Source of the DNA: Peptoniphilus catoniae
Lineage (GTDB): Bacteria; Bacillota; Clostridia; Tissierellales; Peptoniphilaceae
Assembly (NCBI RefSeq): GCF_901447155.2
Contig: NZ_LR588415.1
Coordinates: forward strand, 1 to 44,883
Direction of reading: 5' to 3'
DNA: 44,883 nt
The notes beneath the pieces were generated by a model. The model worked only from the letters and a program-made list of their open reading frames with translations, ran no database searches and had not been told where the DNA came from. Position 1 is the stretch's first letter. Every line of letters begins with the position of its first letter. This document shows, one piece after another, positions 1 through 8,555 of the stretch. The translations under genes were made by a program, and so were the position numbers.

Positions 1-10
1 TTGTAGTTGG

Positions 11-127
11 ATCCGGTAAAGATAGCATGAGGGAGACACCTGTACCCATACCGAACACAGAAGTTAAGCCTCAGAGCGCCGATGGTACTCGGTTGGAGAC
101 GACCCGGGAGAGTAGGTAAGGCCGGAT
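11..127 (+). rRNA. rrf: 5S ribosomal RNA
   Basis: The core reads like a canonical bacterial 5S rRNA: the CCGAACACAGAAGTTAAG segment near 50-68, then GCGCCGATGGTACT, then GAGAGTAGGT before the 3' end. The ends ATCCGG (11-16) and CCGGAT (122-127) pair as the terminal helix, which fixes a length of about 117 nt. It is probably the last gene of an rRNA operon whose 16S and 23S genes lie before the window. Exact ends could differ by a few bases. Confidence 0.95.
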
Positions 128-182
128 AAAGGTTTATGAGAGTATAGAAATATCACTTGTGAACTTTTAGGAATAATATTAT

Positions 183-212
183 AAAGGAGGACCTGATGGT
201 CCTCTTTTTTTT
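183..212 (+). terminator. Rho-independent terminator of the rRNA operon
   Basis: GAGGACC (187-193), loop TGAT, GGTCCTC (198-204) form a perfect stem followed by a run of eight T. It lies about 60 nt after the 5S rRNA, with no gene between. Confidence 0.85.
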
Positions 213-430
213 ATTATTTCATATTAGTGCTACAAAAAATTTCTAAGAGTGTAAAAAATTATCATAATTTATCAGCTAAGGCAGATTTAAATTTATTTTC
301 CTTTTAATGTACCTTTACTTATATTTATAATTTCTGATATAAATTTGTTTAAAGGTAAAAGTCTATTGGTAAGGTTAATAAAGCCACAAGAACTAGATGA
401 AAAAGTAAACATTCTGACAATAAAAAATAC

Positions 431-474
431 AAAAGAGAAAAGCAGGTTAAATTTACTTAACCTGCTTTTTTGGT
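431..474 (-). terminator. Terminator after the flavodoxin gene (bidirectional shape)
   Basis: AGCAGGTTAA (441-450) and TTAACCTGCT (457-466) form a 10-bp stem. Read on the minus strand it follows the flavodoxin stop codon and leads into a T-rich tract. The plus strand also has a T run, so it could stop transcription from both sides. I see no gene between 213 and 500. Confidence 0.75.
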
Positions 475-500
475 GTGTATGAGATTTTAAATTAAAAAAC

Positions 501-923
501 TTACCTGCACAAAGCTTCGGCAAGATTTTTGCACAAGGATAATACATTTTCGTCCGGATAATCATAGGCAATAACGGGCTCATAAATAAGTAGCGCTTGA
601 TCTTTATTTACTCTTTCTTCCCAGTCACGCATCCACTGACCATCATTCCAGGAGTAAGAACCGAATAAGGCAATTTCCTTACCCTTTAATTTTTCTTCGC
701 AACTTTCAAACATAGGCTCAAAACTTATTTCTTCAAGCTGCTCATCTCCCATTGCCGGGCATCCGAAAGCAATTCTGTCAAAATCATCAATCATTTCTTT
801 TTTAAAATTATCTGAGAATATAAGTTGAGGATCAGATTTATCTTTACAGGCTTCAAATATTTCCTTAGCCATAGCTTCAGTGTTGCCTGTTCCCGACCAA
901 TAGACAATTGCAATTTTTTTCAT
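501..923 (-). CDS. Flavodoxin (short-chain, FMN-binding)
   Basis: This 140-residue protein is a cytoplasmic one-electron carrier that can replace ferredoxin. The FMN phosphate-binding loop is visible at residues 10-15 (SGTGNT) directly after the first beta strand. Later flavin-contact segments are GCPAMG (54-59) and GSYSW (88-92), and the length is normal for short-chain flavodoxins. The ATG at 923 has a good ribosome binding site (AAAGGAG). The gene starts inside the 3' end of the upstream DUF3793 gene (47-nt overlap), so the two are probably translationally coupled and share the Fur-like sites at 1513-1550. That fits the known replacement of ferredoxin by flavodoxin under iron shortage. The electron partner is unknown. 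Confidence 0.92.
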   Translation of the reverse strand: MKKIAIVYWSGTGNTEAMAKEIFEACKDKSDPQLIFSDNFKKEMIDDFDRIAFGCPAMGDEQLEEISFEPMFESCEEKLKGKEIALFGSYSWNDGQWMRDWEERVNKDQALLIYEPVIAYDYPDENVLSLCKNLAEALCR

Positions 924-1494
924 AACAATCTCCTTTTATAAGTAAAACTATTCTTTCAAGACTTATGCCCCCATCAACTAAAGATTTAAGAGTAGATCTA
1001 CACGATTCGTATTGATTAAATTTTTCCTGAGCATCCTTTAGGTTACCATAAACCTTCCAGTTGCCACAGGCCATGTAGTTTTTACCTTTTTGAGAAATAA
1101 ATTCCTTCACATCTTCTATAGGATATCCTAATAAAACGCCTATTTCATGTGGGAAATCAGAATTTTTAAGTTTATATGTAAGGGTATTAAATACGCAATT
1201 TAAATTTTTACAGCTGTAGCCGTTTTCAAGTAAAAAACACTTACTTTCTTCTGATTCAATGACCTTGTGAAGGAACTCCACCCTATAAACAAAAATTAAA
1301 ATTAGGTCCTCGGTTTTTTTGATAACTCTTAAATCCATTTGGGGGTTAAGTATTTTTTTCCAATAATTTACTAAGGGTGTTAGCTTAGAGTCTTTAATAT
1401 TTCTCAAGGTAAAAATATTACCGGGTTTAGCACCTAATAGAGTAGGGGAGCAGTTAAATATTAAATTTTTAGCAATTATATCTTGATAATAAAT
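877..1494 (-). CDS. DUF3793 family protein, probable ATT start
   Basis: The C-terminal part carries DUF3793 features: FPHEIGVLLGYP, then a GKN-x-ACGNWKVYG segment. Function unknown; from memory the family often accompanies flavodoxin in clostridia. The first conventional in-frame start is TTG at 1407, but it has no ribosome binding site and would drop a segment (NCSPTLLGAKPGNIF) that resembles the usual DUF3793 N terminus. The frame stays open upstream to a strong AAAGGAGGGG at 1510-1501, and the in-frame codon 8 nt beyond GGAGG is ATT at 1494. I therefore place the start at ATT, giving 205 residues. The gene overlaps the downstream flavodoxin gene by 47 nt. Family call is fairly sure; the rare start is an inference. 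Confidence 0.78.
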   Translation of the reverse strand: MYYQDIIAKNLIFNCSPTLLGAKPGNIFTLRNIKDSKLTPLVNYWKKILNPQMDLRVIKKTEDLILIFVYRVEFLHKVIESEESKCFLLENGYSCKNLNCVFNTLTYKLKNSDFPHEIGVLLGYPIEDVKEFISQKGKNYMACGNWKVYGNLKDAQEKFNQYESCRSTLKSLVDGGISLERIVLLIKGDCYEKNCNCLLVGNRQH

Positions 1495-1512
1495 ATTTCT
1501 CCCCTCCTTTAA

Positions 1513-1527
1513 TGATAATCACTATCA
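1513..1527 (-). promoter_or_regulatory. Fur-box-like operator, proximal copy
   Basis: TGATAATCACTATCA differs at one base from the 7-1-7 Fur consensus TGATAATNATTATCA. It lies between the predicted transcription start and the ribosome binding site of the DUF3793-flavodoxin operon, where a bound repressor would block transcription. Confidence 0.75.
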
Positions 1528-1531
1528 AATA

Positions 1532-1550
1532 GATAATACTAATTATTATC
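1532..1550 (-). promoter_or_regulatory. Fur-box-like operator, distal copy
   Basis: GATAATACTAATTATTATC matches the classical 19-bp Fur consensus GATAATGATAATCATTATC at 16 of 19 positions. It covers the -10 element and part of the spacer of the operon promoter and sits four bases from the proximal site. Confidence 0.75.
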
Positions 1551-1561
1551 CTTAAAGTCAA
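1533..1561 (-). promoter_or_regulatory. Sigma-A promoter of the DUF3793-flavodoxin operon
   Basis: On the minus strand, TTGACT (1561-1556), a 17-nt spacer and TATTAT (1538-1533) form a good vegetative promoter. The two Fur-like sites overlap and follow it. Confidence 0.75.
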
Positions 1562-1943
1562 TAAAAAGTTTATAAAATTTATAAAAAATTAAAAATGATT
1601 ATAAAAATAAATGATTTAGGGGTTAAATAGTTTTAATTTAAAATTTAAAAGCTTAGCCTAGGTAAAATAAAAAAAGTATAATTAATGATTTTAATAAAGA
1701 TTTAATTAGGAATTTTAAAAATTAATTAAATGGCTGAGTATAAAAATGATTTAGTTTAAAATAAATTGATGCTAGGCGTGGTTAAGTAAGAAAATTTAAA
1801 ATAAATAATAAGATTATAATAAAATTTTAAATTTGAAGGTTTATTTATTTAATAAAAGTAAGTAAAAATAAAACCGGCGCTTTTAGGCACCGATTAATAA
1901 GGGTTTTTTATGGGCTTTGTTAAATAATAACTTAGGCTAAGGG
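1562..1943. other. AT-rich intergenic stretch
   Basis: This stretch lies between the flavodoxin operon promoter and the end of the IclR-family gene. It is very A+T rich with stop codons in all frames and shows no RNA gene that I recognise. The only clear element is the minus-strand terminator near 1864-1893. Confidence 0.6.
1864..1893 (-). terminator. Terminator after the IclR-family gene
   Basis: On the minus strand, CGGTGC (1892-1887) pairs with GCGCCG (1880-1875) across a short loop and is followed by GTTTTATTTTT. It lies about 50 nt downstream of the stop codon. Confidence 0.6.
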
Positions 1944-2693
1944 TTACAATTTATAGTAGCCTAGTTTATAGGATAGTTTTTCTGCAGCTTCCATAACTGA
2001 ATTAATAAGTTCTTTTTCTTTGCCCTTTAATCTGTATAAAGGGACTACGATTCCTAAGGAAGCGACAAATTCATTTTTGTAGTTGAATACAGCAGATCCA
2101 ATACCTGATGTGTTTAATATATATTCTGAATAAGATATTGCATATTTTTGTTCTTTAATTTCTTCAAGCTCTCTTCTTAACTGATCCTTATCTAAAGAAT
2201 TTTTATTTAGGTAAGGCTCCAAGTCAAGCTTCATATACTCTTCTATAAAGGAATCACTTTGGTTGGCAAGAATTACTTTTCTTATTGCTCCCATGTGTAG
2301 GGGGATTTCCCTACCGAAATTTTCCACAACCTTAATTGAATGTTCTCCCAATGCCTTTCCTACTACCAAACCGTTATTGCCGGATCTAATAATTATAAAG
2401 GAGTCTTCTTTAGTAATTTTTGATAAATCGTTAAGTATAGGTAAAGAATCTGATTGTAAGCTTATATTTGCACTTGCCGCGACTCCTAATGAGATAAGTC
2501 CGGGACCAAGTTTATATAAGTGAGACTTATTATCCTTAGATACAAAATCACAGTTTATAAGGGTGTTTAATATTCTATGTGTAGTACTACTTGGTATGTC
2601 AAGAGCATCTGAGATTTCCGAGATGCTGTATTCTCTATTTTCAATTTTCATAAATTCTAGTATGGAAGAGGCTTTTTTTAAACTTTGTATCAT
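1944..2693 (-). CDS. IclR-family transcriptional regulator
   Basis: A 249-residue regulator with the two-domain IclR layout. A winged helix-turn-helix at about residues 5-65 contains SISEISDALDIPSSTTHRIL, the usual recognition segment, and an effector-binding domain fills about 70-245. I chose the ATG at 2693 because it has a strong AAGGAGG and lies downstream of a clear promoter; the longer frame to 2744 starts within the -35 element. Family members act as dimers or tetramers that sense small carboxylic or aromatic acids. The ligand is not predictable here. An inverted repeat across its own promoter suggests autoregulation, and similar half-sites precede the gcd, thl and acyl-CoA dehydrogenase units, so it is a candidate regulator of glutamate fermentation (inference). 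Confidence 0.9.
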   Translation of the reverse strand: MIQSLKKASSILEFMKIENREYSISEISDALDIPSSTTHRILNTLINCDFVSKDNKSHLYKLGPGLISLGVAASANISLQSDSLPILNDLSKITKEDSFIIIRSGNNGLVVGKALGEHSIKVVENFGREIPLHMGAIRKVILANQSDSFIEEYMKLDLEPYLNKNSLDKDQLRRELEEIKEQKYAISYSEYILNTSGIGSAVFNYKNEFVASLGIVVPLYRLKGKEKELINSVMEAAEKLSYKLGYYKL

Positions 2694-2715
2694 GTAATCC
2701 TCCTTAACTAAAAGC

Positions 2716-2744
2716 ATTATACCATAAAGTGGAATGAAATCCAA
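2716..2744 (-). promoter_or_regulatory. Promoter of the IclR-family gene
   Basis: On the minus strand, TTGGAT (2744-2739), a 17-nt spacer and TATAAT (2721-2716) with an upstream TGG extension form a strong vegetative promoter. Transcription would begin just before the AAGGAGG of the 2693 start. Confidence 0.75.
2730..2743. promoter_or_regulatory. Inverted repeat over the IclR-gene promoter, candidate autoregulatory operator
   Basis: TGGAATGAAATCCA has TGGA/TCCA arms and resembles the Escherichia coli IclR site TGGAAATNATTTCCA. It overlaps the -35 element and spacer. Its central GATTTCAT, read on the minus strand, recurs in the operator-like sites at 27157 and 44616. Confidence 0.45.
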
Positions 2745-2864
2745 ATAGTGAACTTAAAATTTTGCCAAAAAATTAAAAATTTTAAATAAGGGTCTAGTAT
2801 AGCAGTGTAAATTGATTTGAGGCTTTCCAATAAATGGCAATTACTATAAAAATATAAGGTCTTG

Positions 2865-2873
2865 TGGTAAAAT
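2865..2873 (+). promoter_or_regulatory. Candidate extended -10 element for yybS
   Basis: TGGTAAAAT is an extended -10-like element 12 nt before the predicted yybS start. No convincing -35 lies upstream, and the 5' leader would be very short, so the call is weak. Confidence 0.35.
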
Positions 2874-2885
2874 AACAGTATTGAG

Positions 2886-3788
2886 GTGAGAATTATTAAT
2901 AAATCCAATAATATTTTTATATTAATAATAAAATCGGTATTAATATCTATAGGAGGAGTTGTTTTTCCTGTTTTATATTTATTTTTGCCATCTTTATTTA
3001 TAGTTGAATCCTTAGGCTCGGGAATGCCTATGATTATAGGACTTTTCGGTTTGTGCTGCGGAATACTTGCCCTTGTAGTTGGACCTATGGTGGGAGCATT
3101 GATCTTTGGAATATTTGGACCTATGATATTGATTTTCCACTATATGATTTCAAAAAAGCAGGCAGTTAATACTACAATTGTAGTTTGCGCAGGTGTATTT
3201 TTCGCATCTTTATTAATAGGCCTTTATTCAGCCGGAATCACTCCTGGAGTTTTACAAAAGCCTGACCTTATAAATACATTTATAGATACACAAATGGATA
3301 TTTTAAAAGCAGGAGGATTTAAAATAGATAGAGCAAGCTTAATTGTTTTATATAAGAGGATGCTCCAGATTATGCCTGCAGCTTTGATAATAGTATCTTT
3401 ATTTATATCTTATGTAACCTATGTACTTACAGGAAGGGCTCTTTTAAAAAGAGGAAATTATATTTTGCAACCTTCCTCATTTATATTTTTTAGAATCCCT
3501 GGAGGCTTAGGTCAAGCTGCACTTTTAAGTGGAGTGCTTATATTTGCCCTTGATAGCGCTGAAATTTTGAATTTAGGCATAGTTATGGATAATCTATATC
3601 TTGTGTTTTCTGCTCTTTTCTTTTTTGTAGGATTGGCAGTTTCTCTGTTTTATATAGGTCGCTTTATAAAGAACCCTATACTAGGTACATTAATGATATT
3701 TTTACTGTTTGTTATACCGGGCTTAGGTAATATACTTGTGCTTATAGGTATTTTGGATTCTTTATTTAATTTTAGGAGACTACCCTAG
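2886..3788 (+). CDS. yybS: YybS-family (DUF2232) membrane protein
   Basis: A 300-residue, very hydrophobic protein with about eight predicted membrane segments. It belongs by sequence character and position to the YybS/DUF2232 family, which typically precedes the c-di-AMP phosphodiesterase gene gdpP in Firmicutes, as here (9-nt gap). Its molecular role is not established. The start is uncertain. GTG at 2886 is the only conventional choice, but it lies inside GAGGTGA (2884-2890), itself a good ribosome binding site, which would better serve an ATT at 2895. The two choices differ by three residues. First gene of the yybS-gdpP-rplI-dnaB cluster. Confidence 0.85.
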   Translation: MRIINKSNNIFILIIKSVLISIGGVVFPVLYLFLPSLFIVESLGSGMPMIIGLFGLCCGILALVVGPMVGALIFGIFGPMILIFHYMISKKQAVNTTIVVCAGVFFASLLIGLYSAGITPGVLQKPDLINTFIDTQMDILKAGGFKIDRASLIVLYKRMLQIMPAALIIVSLFISYVTYVLTGRALLKRGNYILQPSSFIFFRIPGGLGQAALLSGVLIFALDSAEILNLGIVMDNLYLVFSALFFFVGLAVSLFYIGRFIKNPILGTLMIFLLFVIPGLGNILVLIGILDSLFNFRRLP

Positions 3789-3797
3789 AGGTGTTTT

Positions 3798-5780
3798 ATG
3801 AAGGAAAAATATACATTAAAATCATTTAGACCCTACCTTATAATTTCTTTAATACTTATATTAATTCTTATGTACTTGAAGCTGTTTGTCGGAATTGGAG
3901 CTCTTTTTGCTTATATTTATATAGCCTACTATACAGTTAAAAGCATAGATAAGAAAAATAAGGAAGTAAGGGATTACTTTGAAGACTTAAGTGATACCTT
4001 TGACACAGTAACTAAGCAGGCTATATTCAGTATGCCTTTTCCTATACTTCTTTTAAATAAAGATAAGGGTATAATTTGGTACAATCCAAATTTTATAGAT
4101 ATGGTTGGGGAAGATGTAAGTACTGATATGCACCTTAGCGATATTTTTGAAGATCTTAATGTAGATGAGTTTTACGAAAATAAGGTGGATATTTTAGAGT
4201 ATAGTTATAAGGAAAAGACTTATAAGATTTTCAAAAAGCTTGTGAGTGCTAATAAATCCTCAGAGGATGTACTTATGCTCTATTTTATAGATTCTACGGA
4301 TTTTAAAAATCTTGAAGAAAACTATATAGATGAAAAGACAATTATAGCGAAGATAGAGGTTGATAATTACGATGAGGCTATGGATTCAACGCCTACAGCC
4401 AACAGACCTCTTTTAATAGCTGATATAGATTCTACTATAAGCAATTACTTTAAATATTTTGATGCCCTGGTTAGAAAGTACGATACAGATACTTATCTTG
4501 TTGTTATGAGCAACAGGTCTTTAAATATGATTAAGGAAAAAAAGTTTGATATTTTAGATGATCTTAGGGAACTTGATAAGGGAAATACAATACCTATAAC
4601 CTTGTCTATCGGAGTTTCTTCCTGTGGACCCGGACTCATTGAAAGTTATCAGGAGGCTGATACCTGCCTTGATTTAGCTCTTGGACGTGGCGGAGATCAG
4701 GTTGCCGTAAGAATTGAGGATAATTATGAATTTTTTGGTGGAAAATCCAAGGCTATAGAGAAAAGAAACAAGGTTAAGGCAAGAGTTTTAGGTGTGGCTT
4801 TAAAACAGCTTATAGATGCTTCAGATAATGTCTTCATTATGGGTCATAAAAATGCTGACATGGATGCTATAGGTTCGGCTATAGGAATTTTAAGAGCGGT
4901 TCTTAATAGATCCAAGGAAGGTTATATAGTTCTTAACAGCTCCAACCCATCTATAGATAATCTACTTAACAGGATGAAAAATGAAGAGGAAACTTATGCA
5001 AGAATAGTTAAAGAGGAATTTGCCAAAAATACAATGAAGCAAAGCTCTCTCTTAATACTTGTAGATAATCACAAGCCCTCATTTACAGAGGCGCCGGATA
5101 TTATAGATCTTACTCCACAGATAGTTATAATAGATCACCACAGAAGAGGAAAGGAATTTGTAAAAAATCCGGTTTTAACCTATATAGAACCATATGCTTC
5201 GTCAACCTGTGAATTAGTTACAGAAATGCTGACTTACATGAACGAAGATCTTAATCTGACGCATTTTGAAGCAGATGCTCTAATGAGTGGGATTGTAGTT
5301 GACACAAAGAACTTCAGTTATCAAACGGGAGTTAGAACCTTTGAAGCGGCATCAACCCTAAGGCGTGCAGGAGCTGATATGGGGCTTGTTAAAGAGCTTT
5401 TCCAAGATGATCTTGATACCTTACAAAATAAGGCTATTGTGATTCACAATGCTAATATAATTCACGACGAATTTGCCATATCAAAATTTGAAAAACAAAC
5501 GGACAATGCAATTCTTATAGCCGCTCAGTCAGCTGATGAACTACTTGGTATAAACAATATAAATGCTTCTTTCGTAATGGCTCTTACAAATGACGGTATT
5601 CATATATCAGGCAGGAGTAGGGGAAATATATCTGTTCAACTTATATTGGAAAAGTTAGGTGGCGGAGGACATTTAAACATGGCAGGCGCAAGACTTGACA
5701 TTAAAGATTTTAATGAAGCGGAAGAAATGCTTGTAAAAGCTATTGACGAATATGTTGAAGAGGAGAAGGTGAATAAATAA
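3798..5780 (+). CDS. gdpP: Cyclic-di-AMP phosphodiesterase GdpP (YybT)
   Basis: A 660-residue membrane-bound enzyme that hydrolyses c-di-AMP to pApA. The order is standard: two N-terminal membrane helices (about 10-47), a PAS-like region (about 65-170), a degenerate GGDEF domain (about 180-315, ending near GRGGDQVA) and a DHH/DHHA1 phosphodiesterase. Metal-binding residues are visible as H350, D354 and D356 in the [11 protein letters not shown] motif and as the D446-H447-H448 triad, with GGGGH near the C terminus. All catalytic motifs look intact and the length is normal. The ATG at 3798 has a GAGGTG ribosome binding site. Its stop overlaps the rplI start by one base (TAATG), indicating coupled translation. 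c-di-AMP controls potassium and osmotic balance in this phylum. Confidence 0.97.
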   Translation: MKEKYTLKSFRPYLIISLILILILMYLKLFVGIGALFAYIYIAYYTVKSIDKKNKEVRDYFEDLSDTFDTVTKQAIFSMPFPILLLNKDKGIIWYNPNFIDMVGEDVSTDMHLSDIFEDLNVDEFYENKVDILEYSYKEKTYKIFKKLVSANKSSEDVLMLYFIDSTDFKNLEENYIDEKTIIAKIEVDNYDEAMDSTPTANRPLLIADIDSTISNYFKYFDALVRKYDTDTYLVVMSNRSLNMIKEKKFDILDDLRELDKGNTIPITLSIGVSSCGPGLIESYQEADTCLDLALGRGGDQVAVRIEDNYEFFGGKSKAIEKRNKVKARVLGVALKQLIDASDNVFIMGHKNADMDAIGSAIGILRAVLNRSKEGYIVLNSSNPSIDNLLNRMKNEEETYARIVKEEFAKNTMKQSSLLILVDNHKPSFTEAPDIIDLTPQIVIIDHHRRGKEFVKNPVLTYIEPYASSTCELVTEMLTYMNEDLNLTHFEADALMSGIVVDTKNFSYQTGVRTFEAASTLRRAGADMGLVKELFQDDLDTLQNKAIVIHNANIIHDEFAISKFEKQTDNAILIAAQSADELLGINNINASFVMALTNDGIHISGRSRGNISVQLILEKLGGGGHLNMAGARLDIKDFNEAEEMLVKAIDEYVEEEKVNK

Positions 5781-6229
5781 TGAAGATAATACTTTTAAAG
5801 GATGCAAAAAACATAGGGAAAAAGGGAGAGCTTGTTGATGCAAAGGACGGTTATGCAAGAAATTTTTTAATCCCTAGGAAAATAGCCATAGAAGCAACGG
5901 AAGAAAACTTGAAAAAATGGGAAAAAGATCAAGAGAAAATGGCTGAAGAAGAAAGAGAAAATATAAAGAAATTTACTGAGCTTAAAAAAGAAATTGAAAA
6001 AAAGACCTTCGTTATAACTGCCAAAAATGGAAACAGAGGTAGGCTTTTCGGAGCAATAACTTCAAATGATATAAAGAATATTATTGAAAAAGAGCTTGGA
6101 GTTGAAATAGACAAGAAAAAAATCGAACTTCCTGAAAATATAAAAACTACAGGATCTAGAAAAGTGTCTATTAAGCTTTATAAAGAGATAAGCGCTGATG
6201 CAAAATTGGAAGTAAAGACTGAAGACTAA
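5780..6229 (+). CDS. rplI: 50S ribosomal protein L9
   Basis: A 149-residue protein of normal L9 length. The N-terminal rRNA-binding domain carries [18 protein letters not shown], the hallmark L9 segment, near residues 13-31. A long charged connecting helix (about 40-75) and a C-terminal globular domain follow. It binds 23S rRNA near the L1 stalk and helps maintain reading frame. It is joined by one-base TAATG overlaps to gdpP before it and dnaB after it, so the three are translated as one unit. This order is conserved across Firmicutes. Confidence 0.98.
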   Translation: MKIILLKDAKNIGKKGELVDAKDGYARNFLIPRKIAIEATEENLKKWEKDQEKMAEEERENIKKFTELKKEIEKKTFVITAKNGNRGRLFGAITSNDIKNIIEKELGVEIDKKKIELPENIKTTGSRKVSIKLYKEISADAKLEVKTED

Positions 6230-7566
6230 TGGAAGAATTAAATTATAAAATTCCTCCTCATAATATGGAGGCTGAGCAATCTGTACTAGGAAGTATGATG
6301 TTATCTAAGGATGCTATTACAACAGCAGTTGAAATTTTGCATCAGGATGATTTTTATTCTGAAATAAATGGACAAATTTACCAGGCAATTGTTTCTATTT
6401 ACAATAGAAATGAAGAAGCTGATATTTTAACAACAGGTGAAGAACTTAAAAAATATAATATCTTTGAAGAAATAGGAGGAACCAGTTATTTAGCCAATCT
6501 TACTGGTTCTGTAGTTGCCATTTCAAATGTTAAGTATTACTGCAAAATAATAAAGGAAAAATCTTCTCTTAGAAAGCTTATTTCAGCATCTGATAAGATA
6601 ATTTCCAATTGCTACTCTCAAGAGGGAGAAGTTGCGGCTATTATAGAAAGTGCCGAAAAGTCAATATTTGACATTACACAGGATTCTCATAGAACTGGAC
6701 TTACTCCTGTAAAAGATGTTTTGCTTGAATCCTTTGCCCAAATAGAAGCAAGGGCACAAAACCCAAACAGGTTAACCGGACTTACTACAGGCTTTATAGA
6801 TTTAGATAAAAAACTTTCGGGTTTACAAAAGTCAGATTTAATATTGTTGGCGGCAAGGCCCTCTATGGGTAAAACCGCCCTTATGGTTAATATAGCTACA
6901 AATGCCGCTATAAAAGGTAAGGCTTCAGTTGCGGTATTTTCTTTGGAAATGAGCAAAAATCAATTGGTTCAAAGAATTATATCTTCAATGTCCCATGTAG
7001 ATTTGCAAAAGGTAATAAGCGGAAATCTTAACGAAGAGGAATGGCTTAGAATTATAAACACTATGCCTATTTTGTCGGAAATGGATATAGAAATCGATGA
7101 TACTGCAGGTATATCCCCCTTAGAGCTAAAGGCAAAGTGCAGAAGCCTTATTAATAGAAAAAAGAAGCTGGATCTTGTAGTAATAGATTATTTACAACTT
7201 ATGCAAATGGGGGCTAGAATCGAGTCCAGACAACAAGAAATTTCCGCCATATCAAGAAATCTAAAGGCAATTGCCAAGGAATTGGAAGTGCCGGTTATAG
7301 CTTTATCACAGCTTTCGCGTTCACCTGAAGCAAGATCTGATCACAGGCCTATACTTTCAGACCTTAGAGAATCAGGAGCCATAGAGCAGGATGCGGATAT
7401 AGTAATGTTTCTTTATAGAGATGAATATTACAACAAAGAAGAAAGTGAAAATCCCAATGTGGGAGAACTTATTATAGCCAAGCACAGAAATGGACCTACA
7501 GGAACAGTTGAGCTTGTGTTTAAAAAGGAATTTACTAAGTTTTTAAGTATGGAAAAAAGACCTTAA
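6229..7566 (+). CDS. dnaB: Replicative DNA helicase DnaB
   Basis: A 445-residue hexameric helicase that unwinds DNA at the replication fork and recruits primase. The N-terminal all-alpha domain (about 1-150) begins with the typical PPHNMEAEQSVLGSM. The RecA-like domain carries Walker A (ARPSMGKT, K215) and Walker B (VVIDYLQL, D320), followed by the SQLSR and SDLRESGAIEQDAD segments. Length is typical and no intein is present. The start overlaps the rplI stop by one base. In Bacillus nomenclature the orthologue is DnaC. Confidence 0.98.
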   Translation: MEELNYKIPPHNMEAEQSVLGSMMLSKDAITTAVEILHQDDFYSEINGQIYQAIVSIYNRNEEADILTTGEELKKYNIFEEIGGTSYLANLTGSVVAISNVKYYCKIIKEKSSLRKLISASDKIISNCYSQEGEVAAIIESAEKSIFDITQDSHRTGLTPVKDVLLESFAQIEARAQNPNRLTGLTTGFIDLDKKLSGLQKSDLILLAARPSMGKTALMVNIATNAAIKGKASVAVFSLEMSKNQLVQRIISSMSHVDLQKVISGNLNEEEWLRIINTMPILSEMDIEIDDTAGISPLELKAKCRSLINRKKKLDLVVIDYLQLMQMGARIESRQQEISAISRNLKAIAKELEVPVIALSQLSRSPEARSDHRPILSDLRESGAIEQDADIVMFLYRDEYYNKEESENPNVGELIIAKHRNGPTGTVELVFKKEFTKFLSMEKRP

Positions 7567-7581
7567 GTCCAGGGAGGTAAA

Positions 7582-8442
7582 ATGGATTTTATTAAAGTAA
7601 TAATAATAGGGATAGTTGAAGGAATTACGGAATTTTTACCTATATCTTCAACAGGACATTTGATTTTATTGGGAGAGTTTTTGCCCCTAAGACCACAATC
7701 CTTTGAGAATGCTTTTTTGGTAATTATTCAGTTAGGAGCTATACTTTCGGTTTTAGTCCTTTATTTTAAGGAATTAAACCCACTTTCAAAGAATAAGCCT
7801 AGGCTTAAAGAGTTTAGTAAAGATAAAGATTTAACCTTGAAAGATAAGTGGAGATATAGAGATTTAAAAACTATGCGACTAATAGCAAAAATTCTTGTAG
7901 GATTTTTGCCGGCTGCTGTTTTAGGTTTTCTTTTTGACGATTTCATAGATAAACACCTTTTTAATAAGATTACAGTTGCCCTTGCCCTTATATTCTACGG
8001 CTTTGTAATAATTATAATTGAAAGAAAAAAAATAAGAGAGGTAAAATTTACAAGTATAGATGAAATAGATATGGGAACTATTTTAAAAATAGGACTGTTT
8101 CAATGTCTTGCAATGGTTCCGGGAACATCCAGATCAGCAGCTACAATTATAGGAGCTATGCTTTTAGGCTGCGAGAGGAAAACAGCTGCGGAATTTTCAT
8201 TTTTCTTAGCTATACCTACTATGCTTGGAGCAACGGGACTTAAAATAATAAAGCTTGGTTTTGGATTTACTGCAGTTCAATGGATGCAGATTTTACTTGG
8301 ACTTATTGTATCTTTTCTTGTAGCTTACGGGGTAATAGTAAAATTCTTGGATTACATTAAAAAACACGACTTTCAAGTTTTCGGAATTTATAGAATAGTT
8401 CTTGGAGCCTTTGTCTTAGTTACCGCACTAATAAGAAAATAA
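7582..8442 (+). CDS. uppP: Undecaprenyl-diphosphate phosphatase (UppP/BacA)
   Basis: A 286-residue polytopic membrane protein that dephosphorylates undecaprenyl pyrophosphate to recycle the lipid carrier for peptidoglycan and wall polymers; it also confers low-level bacitracin tolerance. The two family signatures are intact: EGITEFLPISSTGHL at residues 13-27 and PGTSRSAATIIGAML in the second half, which together form the active site with conserved Glu, Ser, His and Arg. Start ATG with GGGAGG, 15 nt after dnaB, so it may be cotranscribed. Its recycling role links it to tagO at 38843, which uses the same carrier. Confidence 0.96.
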   Translation: MDFIKVIIIGIVEGITEFLPISSTGHLILLGEFLPLRPQSFENAFLVIIQLGAILSVLVLYFKELNPLSKNKPRLKEFSKDKDLTLKDKWRYRDLKTMRLIAKILVGFLPAAVLGFLFDDFIDKHLFNKITVALALIFYGFVIIIIERKKIREVKFTSIDEIDMGTILKIGLFQCLAMVPGTSRSAATIIGAMLLGCERKTAAEFSFFLAIPTMLGATGLKIIKLGFGFTAVQWMQILLGLIVSFLVAYGVIVKFLDYIKKHDFQVFGIYRIVLGAFVLVTALIRK

Positions 8443-8555
8443 ACTTATAAAGCTTGCAAGAGGATAATTATTTAAAAGCTAGAAATTTATAAAGTTTAAT
8501 TCTAAGATTTCAGAATAAGCAGTTTATATTGTAAGCATGTCAACTGTATTGGGAA

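Noticed and set aside
293-583. Minus-strand frame of 96 codons
   Set aside because: It overlaps the flavodoxin gene in another frame, crosses that gene's terminator and has no ribosome binding site or recognisable protein pattern.
1562-1943. Possible small RNA or short gene in the AT-rich gap
   Set aside because: No promoter-terminator pair, ribosome binding site or conserved fold that I can recognise.
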